Source of the DNA: Haplomitrium mnioides
Lineage: Eukaryota > Marchantiophyta > Haplomitriopsida > Calobryales
Length of the DNA: 35,069 nucleotides
Direction: 5' to 3'
Assembly (NCBI GenBank): GCA_049999725.1
Contig: JBNGIS010031806.1
Coordinates: 1 to 35,069 of the forward strand
Shown piece by piece: positions 12,894 to 24,229 of the stretch. A program made the position numbers and the translations under genes. Within the stretch, counting starts at the first letter, position 1. Each line of letters starts with the position of its first letter. A model generated the notes under the pieces. It saw nothing but the letters and a program-made list of their open reading frames with translations, did no database searches and was not told the origin of the DNA.

Positions 12894-13967
12894 TCATGAA
12901 AAATACTCACCTCCACCATTTGACCATATACATTTAATCTGCAATCCTGATTGTTTTTCAACCATCTTCTTAAAGCTCTTAAAATGCTCAATCACTTCTC
13001 CTTTTGTCTTCATAAAATAAACCCATACCTTCCTTGTATGGTCATCCACAAAAGTAACAAAATACTTATTTCCTGACATTGATGCATGCTCACTAGGTCC
13101 CCACACATCAGAATGTACTACGTCTAAAGGATTTTTACTCACATTTCTTTGATGCGGGAATGGATGCCTTGACTGTTTTCCAAACTGACATGCTTCACAC
13201 ACTTTCTGCATATCAACATTCTTGAACCTTGGCAAGCCGATAACTACACCCATAGACTGCATTGATCTCAACCTTTGTAGATTCACATGTCCTATTCTTT
13301 TGTGCCACATATCTACATCTCCAATAATTGTATTCTTTTGCGTATACATGACATTGTCATTTACCATTGGAGTCTTTACATCCAATGTAAACATCCTTCC
13401 GATCTTACTTCCTCTAGCAACCAATCTGTTTTTGTTCTTCAAATCCTCCACAAAACAACCATCTTCATTAAAAACAACTTGTAATCCTTGTTCTACCATT
13501 TGACCAACAGATACCAAATTCTTTGTAATTGTTGGTACATAGAACACATCACCCATATACTTTGACTTTCCATCATGTGTCGAAAGTGGAACATTTCCCA
13601 TCTGCTCAATTGGATGAATTATAGCATCACCTGTTTCTATATATCCTTGCTGCTCTGGATCATGCAACTCTTTTAACCAATTTTTATGATGTGTCATATG
13701 GTTTGACACACCAAAATCCACATACCATGCATCACTTTCACAACCTTGTGTATAAGTACTTATCATATGTTGCAAAACAAAGAGACGCTCACCATCACTC
13801 TTCGATGACGATGCATAATTTCCTTGTTGTCTCCGATTATATCCTCTGTTATTGTTGTTGGACCTGCTATAGCAATCATTTGCATAATGACCTGCTTTTC
13901 CACACTCCCAACAAACTACATCATGATTGTTTTTCCTTCCACCTCTTCCATGAAAGCTTCTACTTCC
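12894..13967 (-). pseudogene. Copia gag end, zinc knuckle, protease and integrase first half
   Basis: One open frame between TGA codons at 13968-13970 and 12894-12896. In order: a Gly/Arg-rich gag tail, a CCHC zinc knuckle (13872-13913), the protease, the GAG-pre-integrase zinc-binding region and the integrase core. Counting from the ATG at 13775, the protease motif is WYVDFGVSNHMT (residues 17-28); the usual Asp-Ser-Gly reads Asp-Phe-Gly. The HHCC ligands are H158, H163, C193 and C196. The first integrase Asp is D223 in HSDVWGP. The second reads SNGGGEY with Asn286 where Asp is expected. Both substitutions hit catalytic motifs, so this copy would be inactive even if joined. The frame is shared with the gag middle piece upstream and the integrase piece downstream. 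Confidence 0.93.
13872..13913 (-). other. Copia gag CCHC zinc knuckle
   Basis: Encodes CWECGKAGHYANDC, a perfect C-X2-C-X4-H-X4-C nucleocapsid zinc knuckle that binds the element RNA during packaging. It lies just downstream of the TGA at 13968, so it is in frame with the protease but cut off from gag. Confidence 0.95.
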
Positions 13968-14174
13968 TCAAAAATTTCCGTGGCCTCTACCACTAGCTGT
14001 ATTCTCAAAATTTTGTTGATTTTGGTTATGTTGTACATAACCTCTACCTTCACCTCGTCCTCTTTGGGATCTCCCCCTATCTCTACCATATCTTGAGTAG
14101 AAGCCATGTGCCTGGTCATTAGAACCGGTTTCTGAAGTAGGTTCTCCAATGTTTCTCTCCTCTATTATCATCAA
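13968..14174 (-). pseudogene. Copia gag: middle, Gly/Arg-rich piece
   Basis: In frame with the zinc knuckle and protease, ending at TGA (13968-13970) after RGHGNF, probably CGA to TGA. It encodes an acidic start (IIEERNIGEP) followed by an RGRSQRGRGEGRGY-type RNA-binding region. The stretch 14175-14338 still encodes recognisable gag sequence (NELNNIKKTHNMSVNDYVLK) but in a third frame, so two indels, near 14338 and near 14230, separate this piece from the gag start. Confidence 0.85.
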
Positions 14175-14334
14175 GAAGACTAGCTCATCAAAATTAGGAA
14201 GATTTTCCCGAACATAAACAAAAGTGGCAAACGGTTTCCACTTGTCATCATTGCATCTGATGTCTCTTTTATCTTCAAAACATAATCATTCACCGACATG
14301 TTGTGTGTCTTCTTTATGTTATTCAACTCATTTT

Positions 14335-14670
14335 TCAATTGAATCTAGCTCTAGTATTTGTACTGTAGAGCCGTTCTAACGTATCCCATACATCTTTTGC
14401 AGACTCCAAATCTTGTATGTGTCCAACCATATTGTTTGACAAATTCTGCGAAATCAAAAACATCACCTTCTTATCTTTTTCGTTCCAAGCTTTCCATGCC
14501 TTCAATTCTTGATCTGTTACATTCACGGAACGAAGTTGCGGCTCCTTTTCTTCACCTGAAACATACCCCCATAGGCTCTTGCCTATCAAATAGTTCCTCA
14601 TCCGGAACCTCCACGGCTGGTAGTTGTTCTTCTCCAACTTCTCAATACCAACAGTATTGGAATCACCCAT
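14335..14670 (-). pseudogene. Copia gag: N-terminal piece
   Basis: 111 codons from ATG (14668-14670), starting MGDSNTVGIEKLEKNNYQPW, and containing YLIGKSLWGYVSG and DVWDTLERLYS. This is the plant copia gag (UBN2-type) N-terminus, which forms the virus-like particle shell. The ATG is the first good start after the primer binding site and fits the family N-terminus. The frame is lost at 14335 directly after NTRARF by an indel; the expected continuation is found in another frame. Confidence 0.9.
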
Positions 14671-14780
14671 TTACGCAACTTTTCGACACCTCCAAACTTC
14701 AAGCACTCTGACCACCTTTGGCAAAAAAGGATATCAAACCAAATTGATCGTCTACTCTTTGCGATCGTATTCTCCTCACA
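14671..14780 (-). other. Copia untranslated leader
   Basis: About 110 bp between the primer binding site and the gag start codon. No reading frame or clear secondary structure is seen. It would be the 5' leader carrying packaging signals. Confidence 0.6.
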
Positions 14781-14782
14781 AA

Positions 14783-14798
14783 CCATGGTTTGATACCA
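14783..14798 (-). other. Copia primer binding site, initiator tRNA-Met type
   Basis: Minus strand TGGTATCAAACCATGG directly abuts the 5' LTR with no spacer. TGGTATCA matches the complement of the 3' end of plant initiator tRNA-Met (canonical TGGTATCAGAGCC). The following bases deviate, either by decay or as a family variant. Confidence 0.85.
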
Positions 14799-15056
14799 TG
14801 TAAAGAAATCAAGGAGACAAATCTTTGGAAGCAAATATGAGAGATCGTATTCAACACAATTGATTTACAAAAGGGAAGAGGCTTGCGGTATGGCGGCGCT
14901 CTCTCTTCGATCTCCCTACGTTTCTCTCTACATACTTTGTATTTATACTTAAATTTACCCTAAATTAACTTAACAAAACTAAACCTAAAGAGGGTTAAAA
15001 AAGTAGTCTCTACTCGTCATCCTAGCAGGCTACGTACAGAGCTTGGTATTTCAACA
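14799..15056 (-). repeat. Copia 5' LTR (258 bp)
   Basis: Same start TGTAAAGAAATC and end GGTATTTCAACA (plus strand) as the copy at 10214-10471, equal length, about 18 differences by hand count. As the minus-strand 5' LTR it would carry the promoter, with a TATA-like box at 14940-14947. Confidence 0.96.
14940..14947 (-). promoter_or_regulatory. Candidate TATA box in copia 5' LTR
   Basis: TATAAATA on the minus strand, about 110 bp into the LTR, conserved in the other LTR at 10355-10362. The position suits a U3 promoter. The assignment is by motif only. Confidence 0.55.
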
Positions 15057-15061
15057 TGTCT
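15057..15061. repeat. Target site duplication, right copy (TGTCT)
   Basis: Exact repeat of 10209-10213, directly after the final CA of the copia LTR. The satellite half B resumes here with CAACAATGC. Confidence 0.95.
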
Positions 15062-15489
15062 CAACAATGCAAGGCTTTCATCTATATAGATTTGCTTACC
15101 AATAACTCGCCTCTATGGTTGTAATCTCTAACATGTTTGATTTCTTTCAACAACAATATGAGGTTTGTCGCAACAAAGCAAGGCTTTTGTTTAGATAGAT
15201 TCAGCTCACCAACATTGCGAGTTATATTTGTAGTCTTTAGAATGTTTGATTGTCGTTTATAGACACTATATAAGGTTTGTCTCAACAATGCAAGGCTAAC
15301 ATCTACATAAATGTAGCTCACTAATATCTCGCCTCTATGGGTGTAATCTCTAACATATTTGATTTCTTTCAACGACAATATATGTGGGTTGTCGCAACAA
15401 AGCAAGGCTTTTGTCTAGATAGATTCAGCTCACCAATGTCTCGCTTTATATTTGCAGTGTTTAGAGTGTTTGATTGTCCTTACTAGACA

Positions 15490-16170
15490 CTATATAAGAT
15501 TTCTCTCAACAATGCAAGGCTTTCATCTATAGAGATTTAGCTCACTAATATCTCCCCTCTATAATTGTATTGTCTAAATCATTTAAATGCTTTCAACGCC
15601 AACATATGAGGTTTGTCGCAACAAAGCAAAGATTTTGTTGAGATTGATTCAGCTCACCACTGTCTTGCTTTATATTTCTAGTATTTAGAATGTTTGATTA
15701 TCCTTTATAGACACTATATAGTGTTTATCTCAACAATGCAAGGCTTTTATCTATATATATTTTGCTCACCAATATCTCGCCTCTACGGTTGTAATCTCTA
15801 AAATATTTGACTGCCTTCAACGACAATATGAAGTTTGTCACAACAAAGCAAGGCTTTTGTTTAGATAGATTCAGCTCACCAATGTCTCGCTTTATATTTG
15901 TAGTGTTTAGAATGTTTGATTGCCCTTTATAGACACTATACAAGGTTTGTCTCAACAATCCAATGCTTTCATCTATAAAGATTTAGCTCACTAGTATCTC
16001 ACCTCTTTGGTTGTAATCTGTAAAATATTTGATTGCTTTCAATGACAATATATGATGTTTATGCCTACAAAGCAAGGATTTTGTTTGGATAGATTTAGCT
16101 CACCAATTACTCGCTTTATATTTGTAGTCTTTGGAATATTTGATTGTCTTTTATAGACACTACATAAGGT
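15490..16170. repeat. Three-dimer segment that recurs at 24230-24906
   Basis: This stretch and 24230-24906 share private variants in the same order: TCTATAGAGATTTAGC, CTAAATCATTTAAATGC, TTTTGTTGAGAT, and an A half starting GATGTTTAT with CCTACAAAGCAAGGATTTTG. The copies are about 8.74 kb apart (39 dimers). Boundaries are approximate. Confidence 0.75.
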
Positions 16171-16279
16171 TTGTCTCAACAATACAAGACTTTCATCTAC
16201 ATAGATTTAGCTCACTAATATCTCGCCACTATGGTTATAGTGTCTAAAATATTTGACTGCTTTCAACAACAATATATAA

Positions 16280-18067
16280 GGTTTGTCGCAACAAAGCAAG
16301 GCTTTTGTTTAGATAGATTCAGCTCACCAATATCTCGAGTTGTATTTGTAGTCTTTAGAATTTTTGGTTGTCTTTTATAGACACTATATAAGGTTTGTCT
16401 CAACAATGCAAGGCTAACATCTACATAAATGTAGCTCACTAATATCTCGCCTCTATGGGTGTAATCTCTAACATATTTGATTTCTTTCAACGACAATATA
16501 TGAGGTTTGTCGCAACAAAGCAAGGCTTTTATATAGATAAACTCACCTCACCAGTCTCTCGCTACATATTTGTTGTCTTTAGAATGTTTGATTGTCCTTT
16601 ACGGACACTATGTAAGGTTTGTCTCAACAATGCAAAGCTTTCATCTATATAGATTTAGCTTAATAATATCTCGCCTCTATGGTTGTAATGTCTAGCATAT
16701 TTGACTACCTTCAAAGACATCATATGAGGTTTGTCGCAACAAAGCAAGGGTTTTGTTTAGATAGATTGAGCTCACCAATGTCTTCTTTTATATTTGTAGT
16801 CTCTAGAATGTTTGATTGTCCTTTGTAAACACTATATACGGTTTGTCTCAATAATGCAAGGCTTTCATCAATATAGATTTTGCTTACCAATATCTCGCCT
16901 CTATGGTTGTAGTCTCTAAGATATTTGATTTCTTTCAAGAACAATATATGAGGTTTTTCGCAACAAAGAAAGGCTTTGGTTTGGATAGATTTAGCTCACC
17001 AATGTCTCGCTTTATATTTCTAGTCTTTAAAATGTTTGATGGTCCTTTATAGACATGATATAAGCTTTATCTCAACAATGCAAGGCTTTTATCTATGTAG
17101 ATTTTGCTCACCAACATCTCGCCTCTATGGTTGTAGTCTCTAATATATTTGATTTTTTTAATGACAATATATAATGTTTGTTGCAACAAAGAAAGGCTTA
17201 TGTTTGGATAGATTCAACTCACCAATGTCTCGCTTTATATTTGTAGTATTTAGAATGTTTGATTGTCCTTTATGGACACTATGTAAGGTTTGTCTCAACA
17301 TTTTAAGGCTTTCATCTTCATAGATTTAGCTCACTAATATCTCGCCTCTATGGTTGTAATGTCTAACATCTTTGACTACTTTCAACGACAATATATGAGG
17401 TTTGTGGCAACAAAGCAAGGTTTTTGTTTAGATAGATTTAGGTCATCAATGTCTTACTTTATATTTGTAGTCTTTAGAATGTTTGATTGTCCTTTATAGA
17501 CATTGTATAAGGTTTGTCTCAACAATGCAAGGCTTTCATCTATATAGATTTTGCTCACCAATATGTTGCCTCTACAATTGTAATATGTAATATATCTAAT
17601 TGCTTTCAAGACCAGTATATGACATTTGTCACAACAAAGCAAGGATTTTGTTTCGATAGATTAAGCACACCAATGTCTCCCCTATATTTCTAGTCTTAAG
17701 AATGTTTGATTGTCCTTTATAGAAATGAAATAAGGTTTATCTCAACAATGCAAGGCTTTTATCTTTATAGATTTTGCTCACCAATATCTCGCCTCTATGG
17801 TTGTAATCTTTAACATATTTGATTTCTTTCAATAACAATATATAATGTTTGTCGCAACAAAGCAAGGCTTTTGTTTGAATAGATTCAGCTCACCAATGTC
17901 TCGCTATATATTTGTAGTCTTTACAATGTTTGATTGTTCTTTATATACTATGTAAGGTTTGCATTAACAATGCAAGGCTTTCATCTTTATAGATTTTGCT
18001 CACTAATATCTTGCCTCCATGGTTGTAATCTTTGAAATATCTGACTGCTTTCAATGATAATATATGA
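16280..18067. repeat. 8-dimer higher-order repeat, copy 1 (1788 bp)
   Basis: Eight successive dimers match the next 1.8 kb unit by unit. Shared private variants in order: AACATCTACATAAATGTAGC, CTCGCTACATAT, TTTAGCTTAATAAT, ACTATATACGG-type (ACTATACATGG in copy 2) with CAATAATGC, TTTCAAGAACAA, GATGGTCCTTTATAGACA, GATTTTTTTAATGACAAT, CAACATTT, TATATGACATTT, TTAAGCACACCAATGTC and GTCTTAAGAATG. A chance match of the whole series is not credible. Confidence 0.9.
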
Positions 18068-19865
18068 GGTTTGTCGCAACAAAGCAAGGCTTTTGTTTAG
18101 ATAGATTCAGCTCACCAACATCTCAAGTTATATTTGTTGTCTTTAGAATGTTTGATTGTCCTTTATAGACACTATATAAGGTTTGTTTCAACAATGCAAG
18201 GCCAACATCTACATAAATGTAGCTCACTAATATCTCACCTCTATAGGTCTAATCTCTCATATTTGATTTCTTCTAACGACAGTATAGGAGGTTTGTCGCA
18301 ACAAAGCAAGGCTTTTATTTAGATAGATTCAGCTCACCAATCTCTCGCTACATATCTGTAGTCTTTAGAATGTTTGATTGTCCTTTACAATTACTATGTA
18401 AGGTTTGTCTTAACAATGCAAAGCTTTCATCTATATAGATTTAGCTTAATAATATCTCGCCTCTATGGTTGCAATGTCTAGCATATTTGACTACCTTCAA
18501 GGACAATATATGAGGTTTGTCGCAACAAAGCAAGGCTTTGTTGAGATAGACTGAGCTCACCAATGTCTTCCTTTCTATTTGTAGTTTCTAGAATGTTCGA
18601 TTGTCCTTTGTAAAAACTATACATGGTTTGTCTCAATAATGCAAGGCTTTCATCTTTATAGATTTTGGTTACCAATATCTCGCCTCTATGGTTGTAATCT
18701 CTAACATATTTGATTTCTTTCAAGAACAACATATAAGGTTTTTCGCAACAAAGCAAGGCTTTTGTTTGGATAGATTTAGCTCACCAATGTCTCGCTCTAT
18801 ATTTCTAGTCCTTAGAATGTTTGATGGTCCTTTATAGACACGATATAAGGTTTATCTAAACAATGCAAGGCTTTTATCTATGTAGATTTTGCTCACCAAC
18901 ATCTCGCCTCTATGGTTGTAATCTTTAATACATTTGATTTTTTTAATGACAATATATAATGTTTGTTGCAACAAAGCAAGGCTTTTGTTTGGATGGATTC
19001 AGCTCACCAATGTCTCACCAATGTCTCGCTTTATATTTGTAGTATTTAGAATGTTTGAATGTCCTTCATGGACACTATGTAAGATTTGTCTCAACATTTC
19101 AAGGCTTTTATCTTTATAGATTTAGCTCACTAATATCTCGCCTCTATGGTTGTAATATCTAACATCTTTGACTGCTTTCAACGACAATATATGAGGTTTG
19201 TCGCAATAAAGCAAGGTGTTTTTTTAGATAGATTCAGCTCACCAATGTCTTACTTTATATTTGTAGTCTTTAGAATGTTTGATTGTACTTTATAGACATT
19301 GTATAAGGTTTGTCTCAACAACGCAAGACTTTCATCTATATAGATTTTGCTCACCAATATCTCGCCTTTATAATTGTAATGTGTAACATATTTGACTGCT
19401 TTCAACACTAGTATATGACATTTCTCACAACAAAGCAAGGTTTTTGTTTAGATAGATTAAGCACACCAATGTCTCCCCTTATATTTCTAGTCTTAAGAAT
19501 GTTTGATTGTCCTTTATAGAAACGATATAAGGTTTATCTCAACAACGCAAGGCTTTTATCTTTATAGATTTTGCTCACCAATATCTCGCCTCTGTGGTTG
19601 TAATGTCTAACATATTTGATTTCTTTCAATAACAATATATAATGTTTGTTGCAACAAAGAAAGGCTTTTGTTTGAATAGATTCAGCTCACCAATGTCTCG
19701 CTATATATTTGTAGTATTTAGAATGTTTGACTGTTCTTTATGGATACTATGTAAGGTTCGTCTCAACATTGCAAGGCTTTCATCTTCATGAATTTAGTCA
19801 CTAATATCTCACCTCCATGGTTGTAATGCCTAACATATTTGATTGCTTTCAACGACAATATATGA
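18068..19865. repeat. 8-dimer higher-order repeat, copy 2 (1798 bp)
   Basis: Tandem with copy 1 and carrying the same ordered variants. It is about 10 bp longer, mainly because of an 11-bp tandem duplication (CTCACCAATGT) at 19003-19024. The two copies differ by scattered substitutions, so the duplication is not very recent. Confidence 0.9.
19003..19024. repeat. 11-bp tandem duplication inside one satellite unit
   Basis: CTCACCAATGT occurs twice in a row. The equivalent place in other dimers has one copy. It looks like a replication slip. Confidence 0.9.
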
Positions 19866-20985
19866 GGTTTATCGCAACAAAGCAAGGCTTTTGTTTAGAT
19901 AGATTCAGCTCGCCAATGTGTTACTTTTTATTTGTAGTCTTTAGAATGTTTAATTGTCTTTTATAGACACTATGTAAGGTTTGTCTCAACAATGCAAGGC
20001 TTTCATCTATATTGATTTAGCTCACTAATATCTTGCCTCTATAATTGTAATGTCAAACATATTTGACTGCTTTCAATGACAATATATGAGGTTTGTCGCA
20101 ACAAAGCAAGGGTTTTGTTTAGATAGATTCAGCTCACCAATGCGTTGCTTTATATTTGTAGTCTCTAAAATGTTTAATTGTCCTTTATAGACAATGTATA
20201 AGGTTTGTCTCAACAACGCAAGGCTTTCATCTATATAGATTTTGCTTAGCAATATCTTGGCTCTATGGTTGCAATCTCTAACATACTTGATTTCTTTCAA
20301 GGACAATATATGAGGTTGTTGCCACAAAGAAAGGTTTTTGTTTAGATAGATTCAGCTCATCTATGTCTTGCTTTATATTTGTAGTCTTTAGAATGTTTGA
20401 TTGTTCTTTAATAGACACTATATAAGGTTTGTCTCAACAATGCAAGGCTTTCATCTATATAGATTTTGCTGACTAACATCTTGCATGTAGTGTTGGAATC
20501 TCTAAGATATTGGGCTGCTTTCAACAACAATATATGATGTTTACTGCATTAAAGCAAGGTTTTTGTCTAGATCGATTCAACTCACAAATGTCTCGCTTTA
20601 TATTTCTAGTGTTTAGAATGTTTGATTGTCTTTAATAGACACTACATGAGGTTTGTCTCAACAATGCAAGGCTTTTATCTATATAGATTTAGCTCACTAA
20701 TATCTTGCCTCTATGGTTGTTATCTCTAACATATTTGATTGCTCTGAACAACAATATGTGAGGTTTGTCGCAACAAAGCAAGGCTTTTGTTTGAATAGAT
20801 TCAGCTCACCAATGTCTCGCTTTATATTTGTAGTCTTTACAATGTTTGATTGTCCCTTATAGACACTATGTAAGGTTTGTATTAACAATGCAAGGCTTTC
20901 ATCTTTATAGATTTAGCTCACTAATATCTTGCCGCTATGATTGTAGTCTTTGAAATATTTGACTGCTTTAAACGATAATATATGA
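19866..20985. repeat. Second higher-order block, copy 1 (5 dimers, 1120 bp)
   Basis: Marked by CTTTTTATTTGTAGTC with GTTTAATTG, TTGGCTCTATGGTTGC, GTTGCCACAAAGAAAGG, AAGATATTGGG, GTTTACTGCA and TTTGTCTAGATC. The same series in the same order recurs in 22097-23447. Confidence 0.85.
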
Positions 20986-22096
20986 GGTTTGTTGCAACAA
21001 AGCAAGGCTTTTGTTTAGATAGATTCAGCTCACCAATATCTCGAGTTCTATTTGTAGTCCTTAAAATGTTTGATTGTCTGTTATAGACACTATATAAGGT
21101 TTGTCTCAACAATACAAGGCCAACATCTACATAAATGCAGGTCACTAATATCTCGCCTCTATGGGTGTAATGTCTAACATATTTGATTTCTTTCAACGAC
21201 AATATATGAGGTTTGTCACAACAAAGCAAGGCTTTTATTTAGATAGATTCAGCTCACCAATCTCTTGCTACATATTTGTAGTCTTTAGAATGTTTGATTG
21301 TCCTTTACGAACACTATGTAAGGTTTGTCTCAACAATGCAAAGCTTTCATCTATATAGATTTAGCTTAATAATATCTTGCCTCTATGGTTGTAATATCTA
21401 ACATATTTGACTACCTTCAAGGACAATATATGAGGTTTGTCGCAACAAAGCAAGGGTTTGTTTAAATAGATTATGCCTTCTTTTATATTTGTAGTCTCGA
21501 GAATGTTTGATTGTCCTTTGTAAACACTATATACGGTTTGTCTCAATAATGCAAGGCTTTCATCTGTATAGATTTTGCTTACCAATATCTCGCCTCTATG
21601 GTTGTAATCTCTAACATAATATTTGATTTTTTTCAAGAACAATATATAAGGTTTTTCGCAACAAAGCAAGGCTTTTGTTTAGATAGATTTAGCTCACCAA
21701 TGTCTCGCTTTATATTTCTAGTCTTTAGAATGTTTGATGGTCCTTTGCAGACACGATGTAAGGTTTATCTTAACAATGCAAGGCTTTTATCTATGTAGAT
21801 TTTGCTCACCAACATCTCACCTCTATGGTTGTAATCTTTAATATATTTGGTTTTTTTAATGACAATATATAATGTTTGTCGCAACAAAGCAAGGCTTTTG
21901 TTTGAATAGATTCAGCTCACCAATGTCTCGCTATATATTTGTAGTATTTAGAATGTTTAATTGTCCTTTATGGACACTATGTAAGGTTTGTCTCAACATT
22001 ACAAGGCTTTCATCTTCATGAATTTAGCTCACTAATATCTCGCCTCCATGGTTGTAATGTCCAACATATTTGACTACTTTCAACGACAATATATGA
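20986..22096. repeat. Shortened third copy of the 8-dimer repeat (5 dimers, 1111 bp)
   Basis: The first four dimers follow copies 1 and 2 (CATCTACATAAATGCAGG, TTGCTACATAT, GCTTAATAAT, AATAATGC, CAAGAACAAT, GATGGTCC). At about 21850-21870 the sequence enters the fifth dimer start (TTTTTTTAATGACAATAT) and then continues as the eighth (GCTATATATTTGTAG, CTTCATGAATTTAG). Dimers carrying TATATGACATTT and AAGCACACC are absent. This fits a three-dimer deletion by unequal exchange inside the shared AATATATAATGTTTG stretch. Confidence 0.85.
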
Positions 22097-23447
22097 GGTT
22101 CGTTACAACAAAGCAAGGCTTTTGTTTAGATAGATTCAGCTCACCAATGTGTCACTTTTTATTTGTAGTCTTTAGAATGTTTAATTGTCCTTTATGGACC
22201 CTATGTAAGGTTTGTCTCAACAATGCAAGGCTTTCATCTATATAGATTTAGCTCACTAATATCTTACCTCTATAATTGTAATGTCTAACATATTTGACTA
22301 CTTTCAACGACAATATGTGAGGTTTGTCACAATAAAGCAAGGGTTTTATTAAGATAGATTTAGCTCACCAATGTCTTGCTTTATATTTGTAGTCTCTAGA
22401 ATGTTTAATTGTCCTTTATATACACTGTATAAGGTTTGTCTCAACAACGCAAGGCTTTCATCTATATAGATTTCGCTCAACAATATCTTGGCTCTATGGT
22501 TGCAATCTCTAACATACTTGATTTCTTTCAAGGACAATATATGAGGTTTGTTGCCACAAAGAAAGGTTTTTGTTTAGATAGATTCAGCTCACCTATGTCT
22601 CGCTTTATATTTGTAGTCTTTAGAATGTTTTTGATCATCCTTTAATAAACACTATATAAGGTTTGTCTCAACAATGCAAGGCTTTCATCTACATACATTT
22701 AGCTGACTAATATCTTGCCTCTATTGTTGGAATCTCTAAGATATTGGGTTGCTTTCAACAACAATATATAATGTTTACTGCAACAAAGCAAGGCTTTTGT
22801 CTAGATCAATTCAACTCACGAATGTCTCGCTTTATATTTCTAGTGTTTAGAATGTTTGATTGTCCTTAATAGACACTACATAAGGTTTGTCTCAACAATG
22901 CAAGGCTTTCATCTATATAGATTTAGCTCACTAATATCTCACCTCTATGGTTGTAATCTCTAACATATTTGATTGCTCCAAACAACAATATATGAGGTTT
23001 GTCGCAACAAAGCAAGGCTTTTGTTTAGATAGATTCAGCACACCAATGTCACGCTCTATATTTTTAGTCTTTAGAATGTTTGATTATCCTTTATAAACAC
23101 CAACCATATAAGGTTTGTCTCAACAATGCAAGGCCTTTATCTTCATAGATTATGCTCACTAATATCTCGCCTCTAAGGTTGTAGTCTCTAAAATATTTGA
23201 CTCCTTTCAACGACAATATATCAGGTTTGTTGCAACAAAGAAAGGCTTTTGTTTAGATAGATTCAGCTCACCAATGTCTCGCTTTATATTTGTAGTCTTT
23301 ACAATGTTTGATTGTCCTTTTTAGACACTATGTAAGGTTTGTATTAACAATGCAAGGCTTTCATTTTTATAGATTTAGCTCACTAATATCTTGCTTCCAT
23401 GGTTGTAATCTTTGAAATACTTGATTTCTTTCAATGACAATATATGA
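22097..23447. repeat. Second higher-order block, copy 2 (6 dimers, 1351 bp)
   Basis: Repeats the series of 19866-20985 with one extra dimer inserted around 23000-23220 (marked GCACACCAATGTCACGC and AAACACCAACCATATAAGG). It ends with GTCTTTACAATG, TTTGTATTAACAATGC and TTTGAAATAC, as the first copy does. Confidence 0.82.
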
Positions 23448-24229
23448 GGTTTTTTGCAACAAAGCAAGGCTTTTGCTTAGACAGATTCAGCTCACCAATA
23501 TCTCAAGTTATATTTGTAGTCTTTAGAATGTTTGATTGTCCAGTATGGACACGGTATAAGAATTGTCTCAACAATGCAAAGCTTTCATCTTTATAGATTT
23601 AGCTCACTAATATCTTGCCTCTATGGTTGTAATATCTAAAATATTTGACTGATTTCAACGAGAATGTATGAGGCTTGTCGCAACAAAGCAAGGCTTTTGT
23701 TTAGGTAGATTCAACCCACCACTTTCTCACTATATACTTGTAGTCTTTAGAATGTTTGATTGTCTCTTATAATAGACACTATGCAAGGTTTGTCTCAACA
23801 ATACAAGGCTTTCATCTATATAGATTTAGCTCACTAATATCTTGACTCTATGGTTGTAATGTCTAACATATTTGACTACTTTCAACAACAATGTATGAGG
23901 TTTTGCCCAACAAAGCAAGGCTTTTGCTTAGATAGATTCAGCTCACCAATGTCTCGCTTTATATTTGTAGTCTTTTGAATGTTTAATTGTTCTTTATAGA
24001 CACTATACAAGGTTTGTCTCAACAACGCAAGGCTTTCATCTATATAAATTTTGCTCACTAATATCTTACCTTTATGGTTGTAATCTCTAAAATATTTGAC
24101 TGATTTTAACTAGAATGTATTAGGCTTGTCGCAACAAAGCAAGGCTTTTGTTTAGATAGATTGAGCTCACCAATGTCTCGCTATATGCTTGTAGTTTTTA
24201 AATTGTTTGATTGTCCTTTATAGACACCA

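Larger units (their letters stand above)
10214..15056 (-). mobile_element. Ty1/copia LTR retrotransposon, complete in structure but coding-dead, nested in the satellite
   Basis: 4843 bp, minus strand. Ends are TG...CA, LTRs are 258 bp each (14799-15056 is the 5' LTR, 10214-10471 the 3' LTR), a 5-bp TGTCT duplication flanks it, the primer binding site abuts the 5' LTR and the polypurine tract abuts the 3' LTR. The order gag, zinc knuckle, protease, integrase, reverse transcriptase, RNase H is diagnostic of Ty1/copia. Damage seen: two frameshifts in gag (near 14338 and 14230), in-frame TGA at 13968, 12894 and 12738, a frameshift near 12429, and an in-frame TAG at 11392. The LTRs differ at about 18 of 258 sites by hand count (near 7%). 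The lineage within copia was not assigned; the compact size and short LTRs would fit several plant lineages. Confidence 0.97.

Noticed and set aside
13916-14149. A second overlapping minus-strand frame in copia gag (77 codons)
   Set aside because: It overlaps the Gly/Arg-rich gag frame that is in register with the zinc knuckle and protease; its own wording matches no family.
12357-14711. Plus-strand frames of 60-117 codons within the copia interior
   Set aside because: They are antisense to clearly recognisable gag and pol sequence and resemble no family.
10214-15056. Copia element as two or more separate insertions
   Set aside because: One pair of equal-length LTRs, one exact target duplication and a collinear domain order show a single insertion followed by decay.
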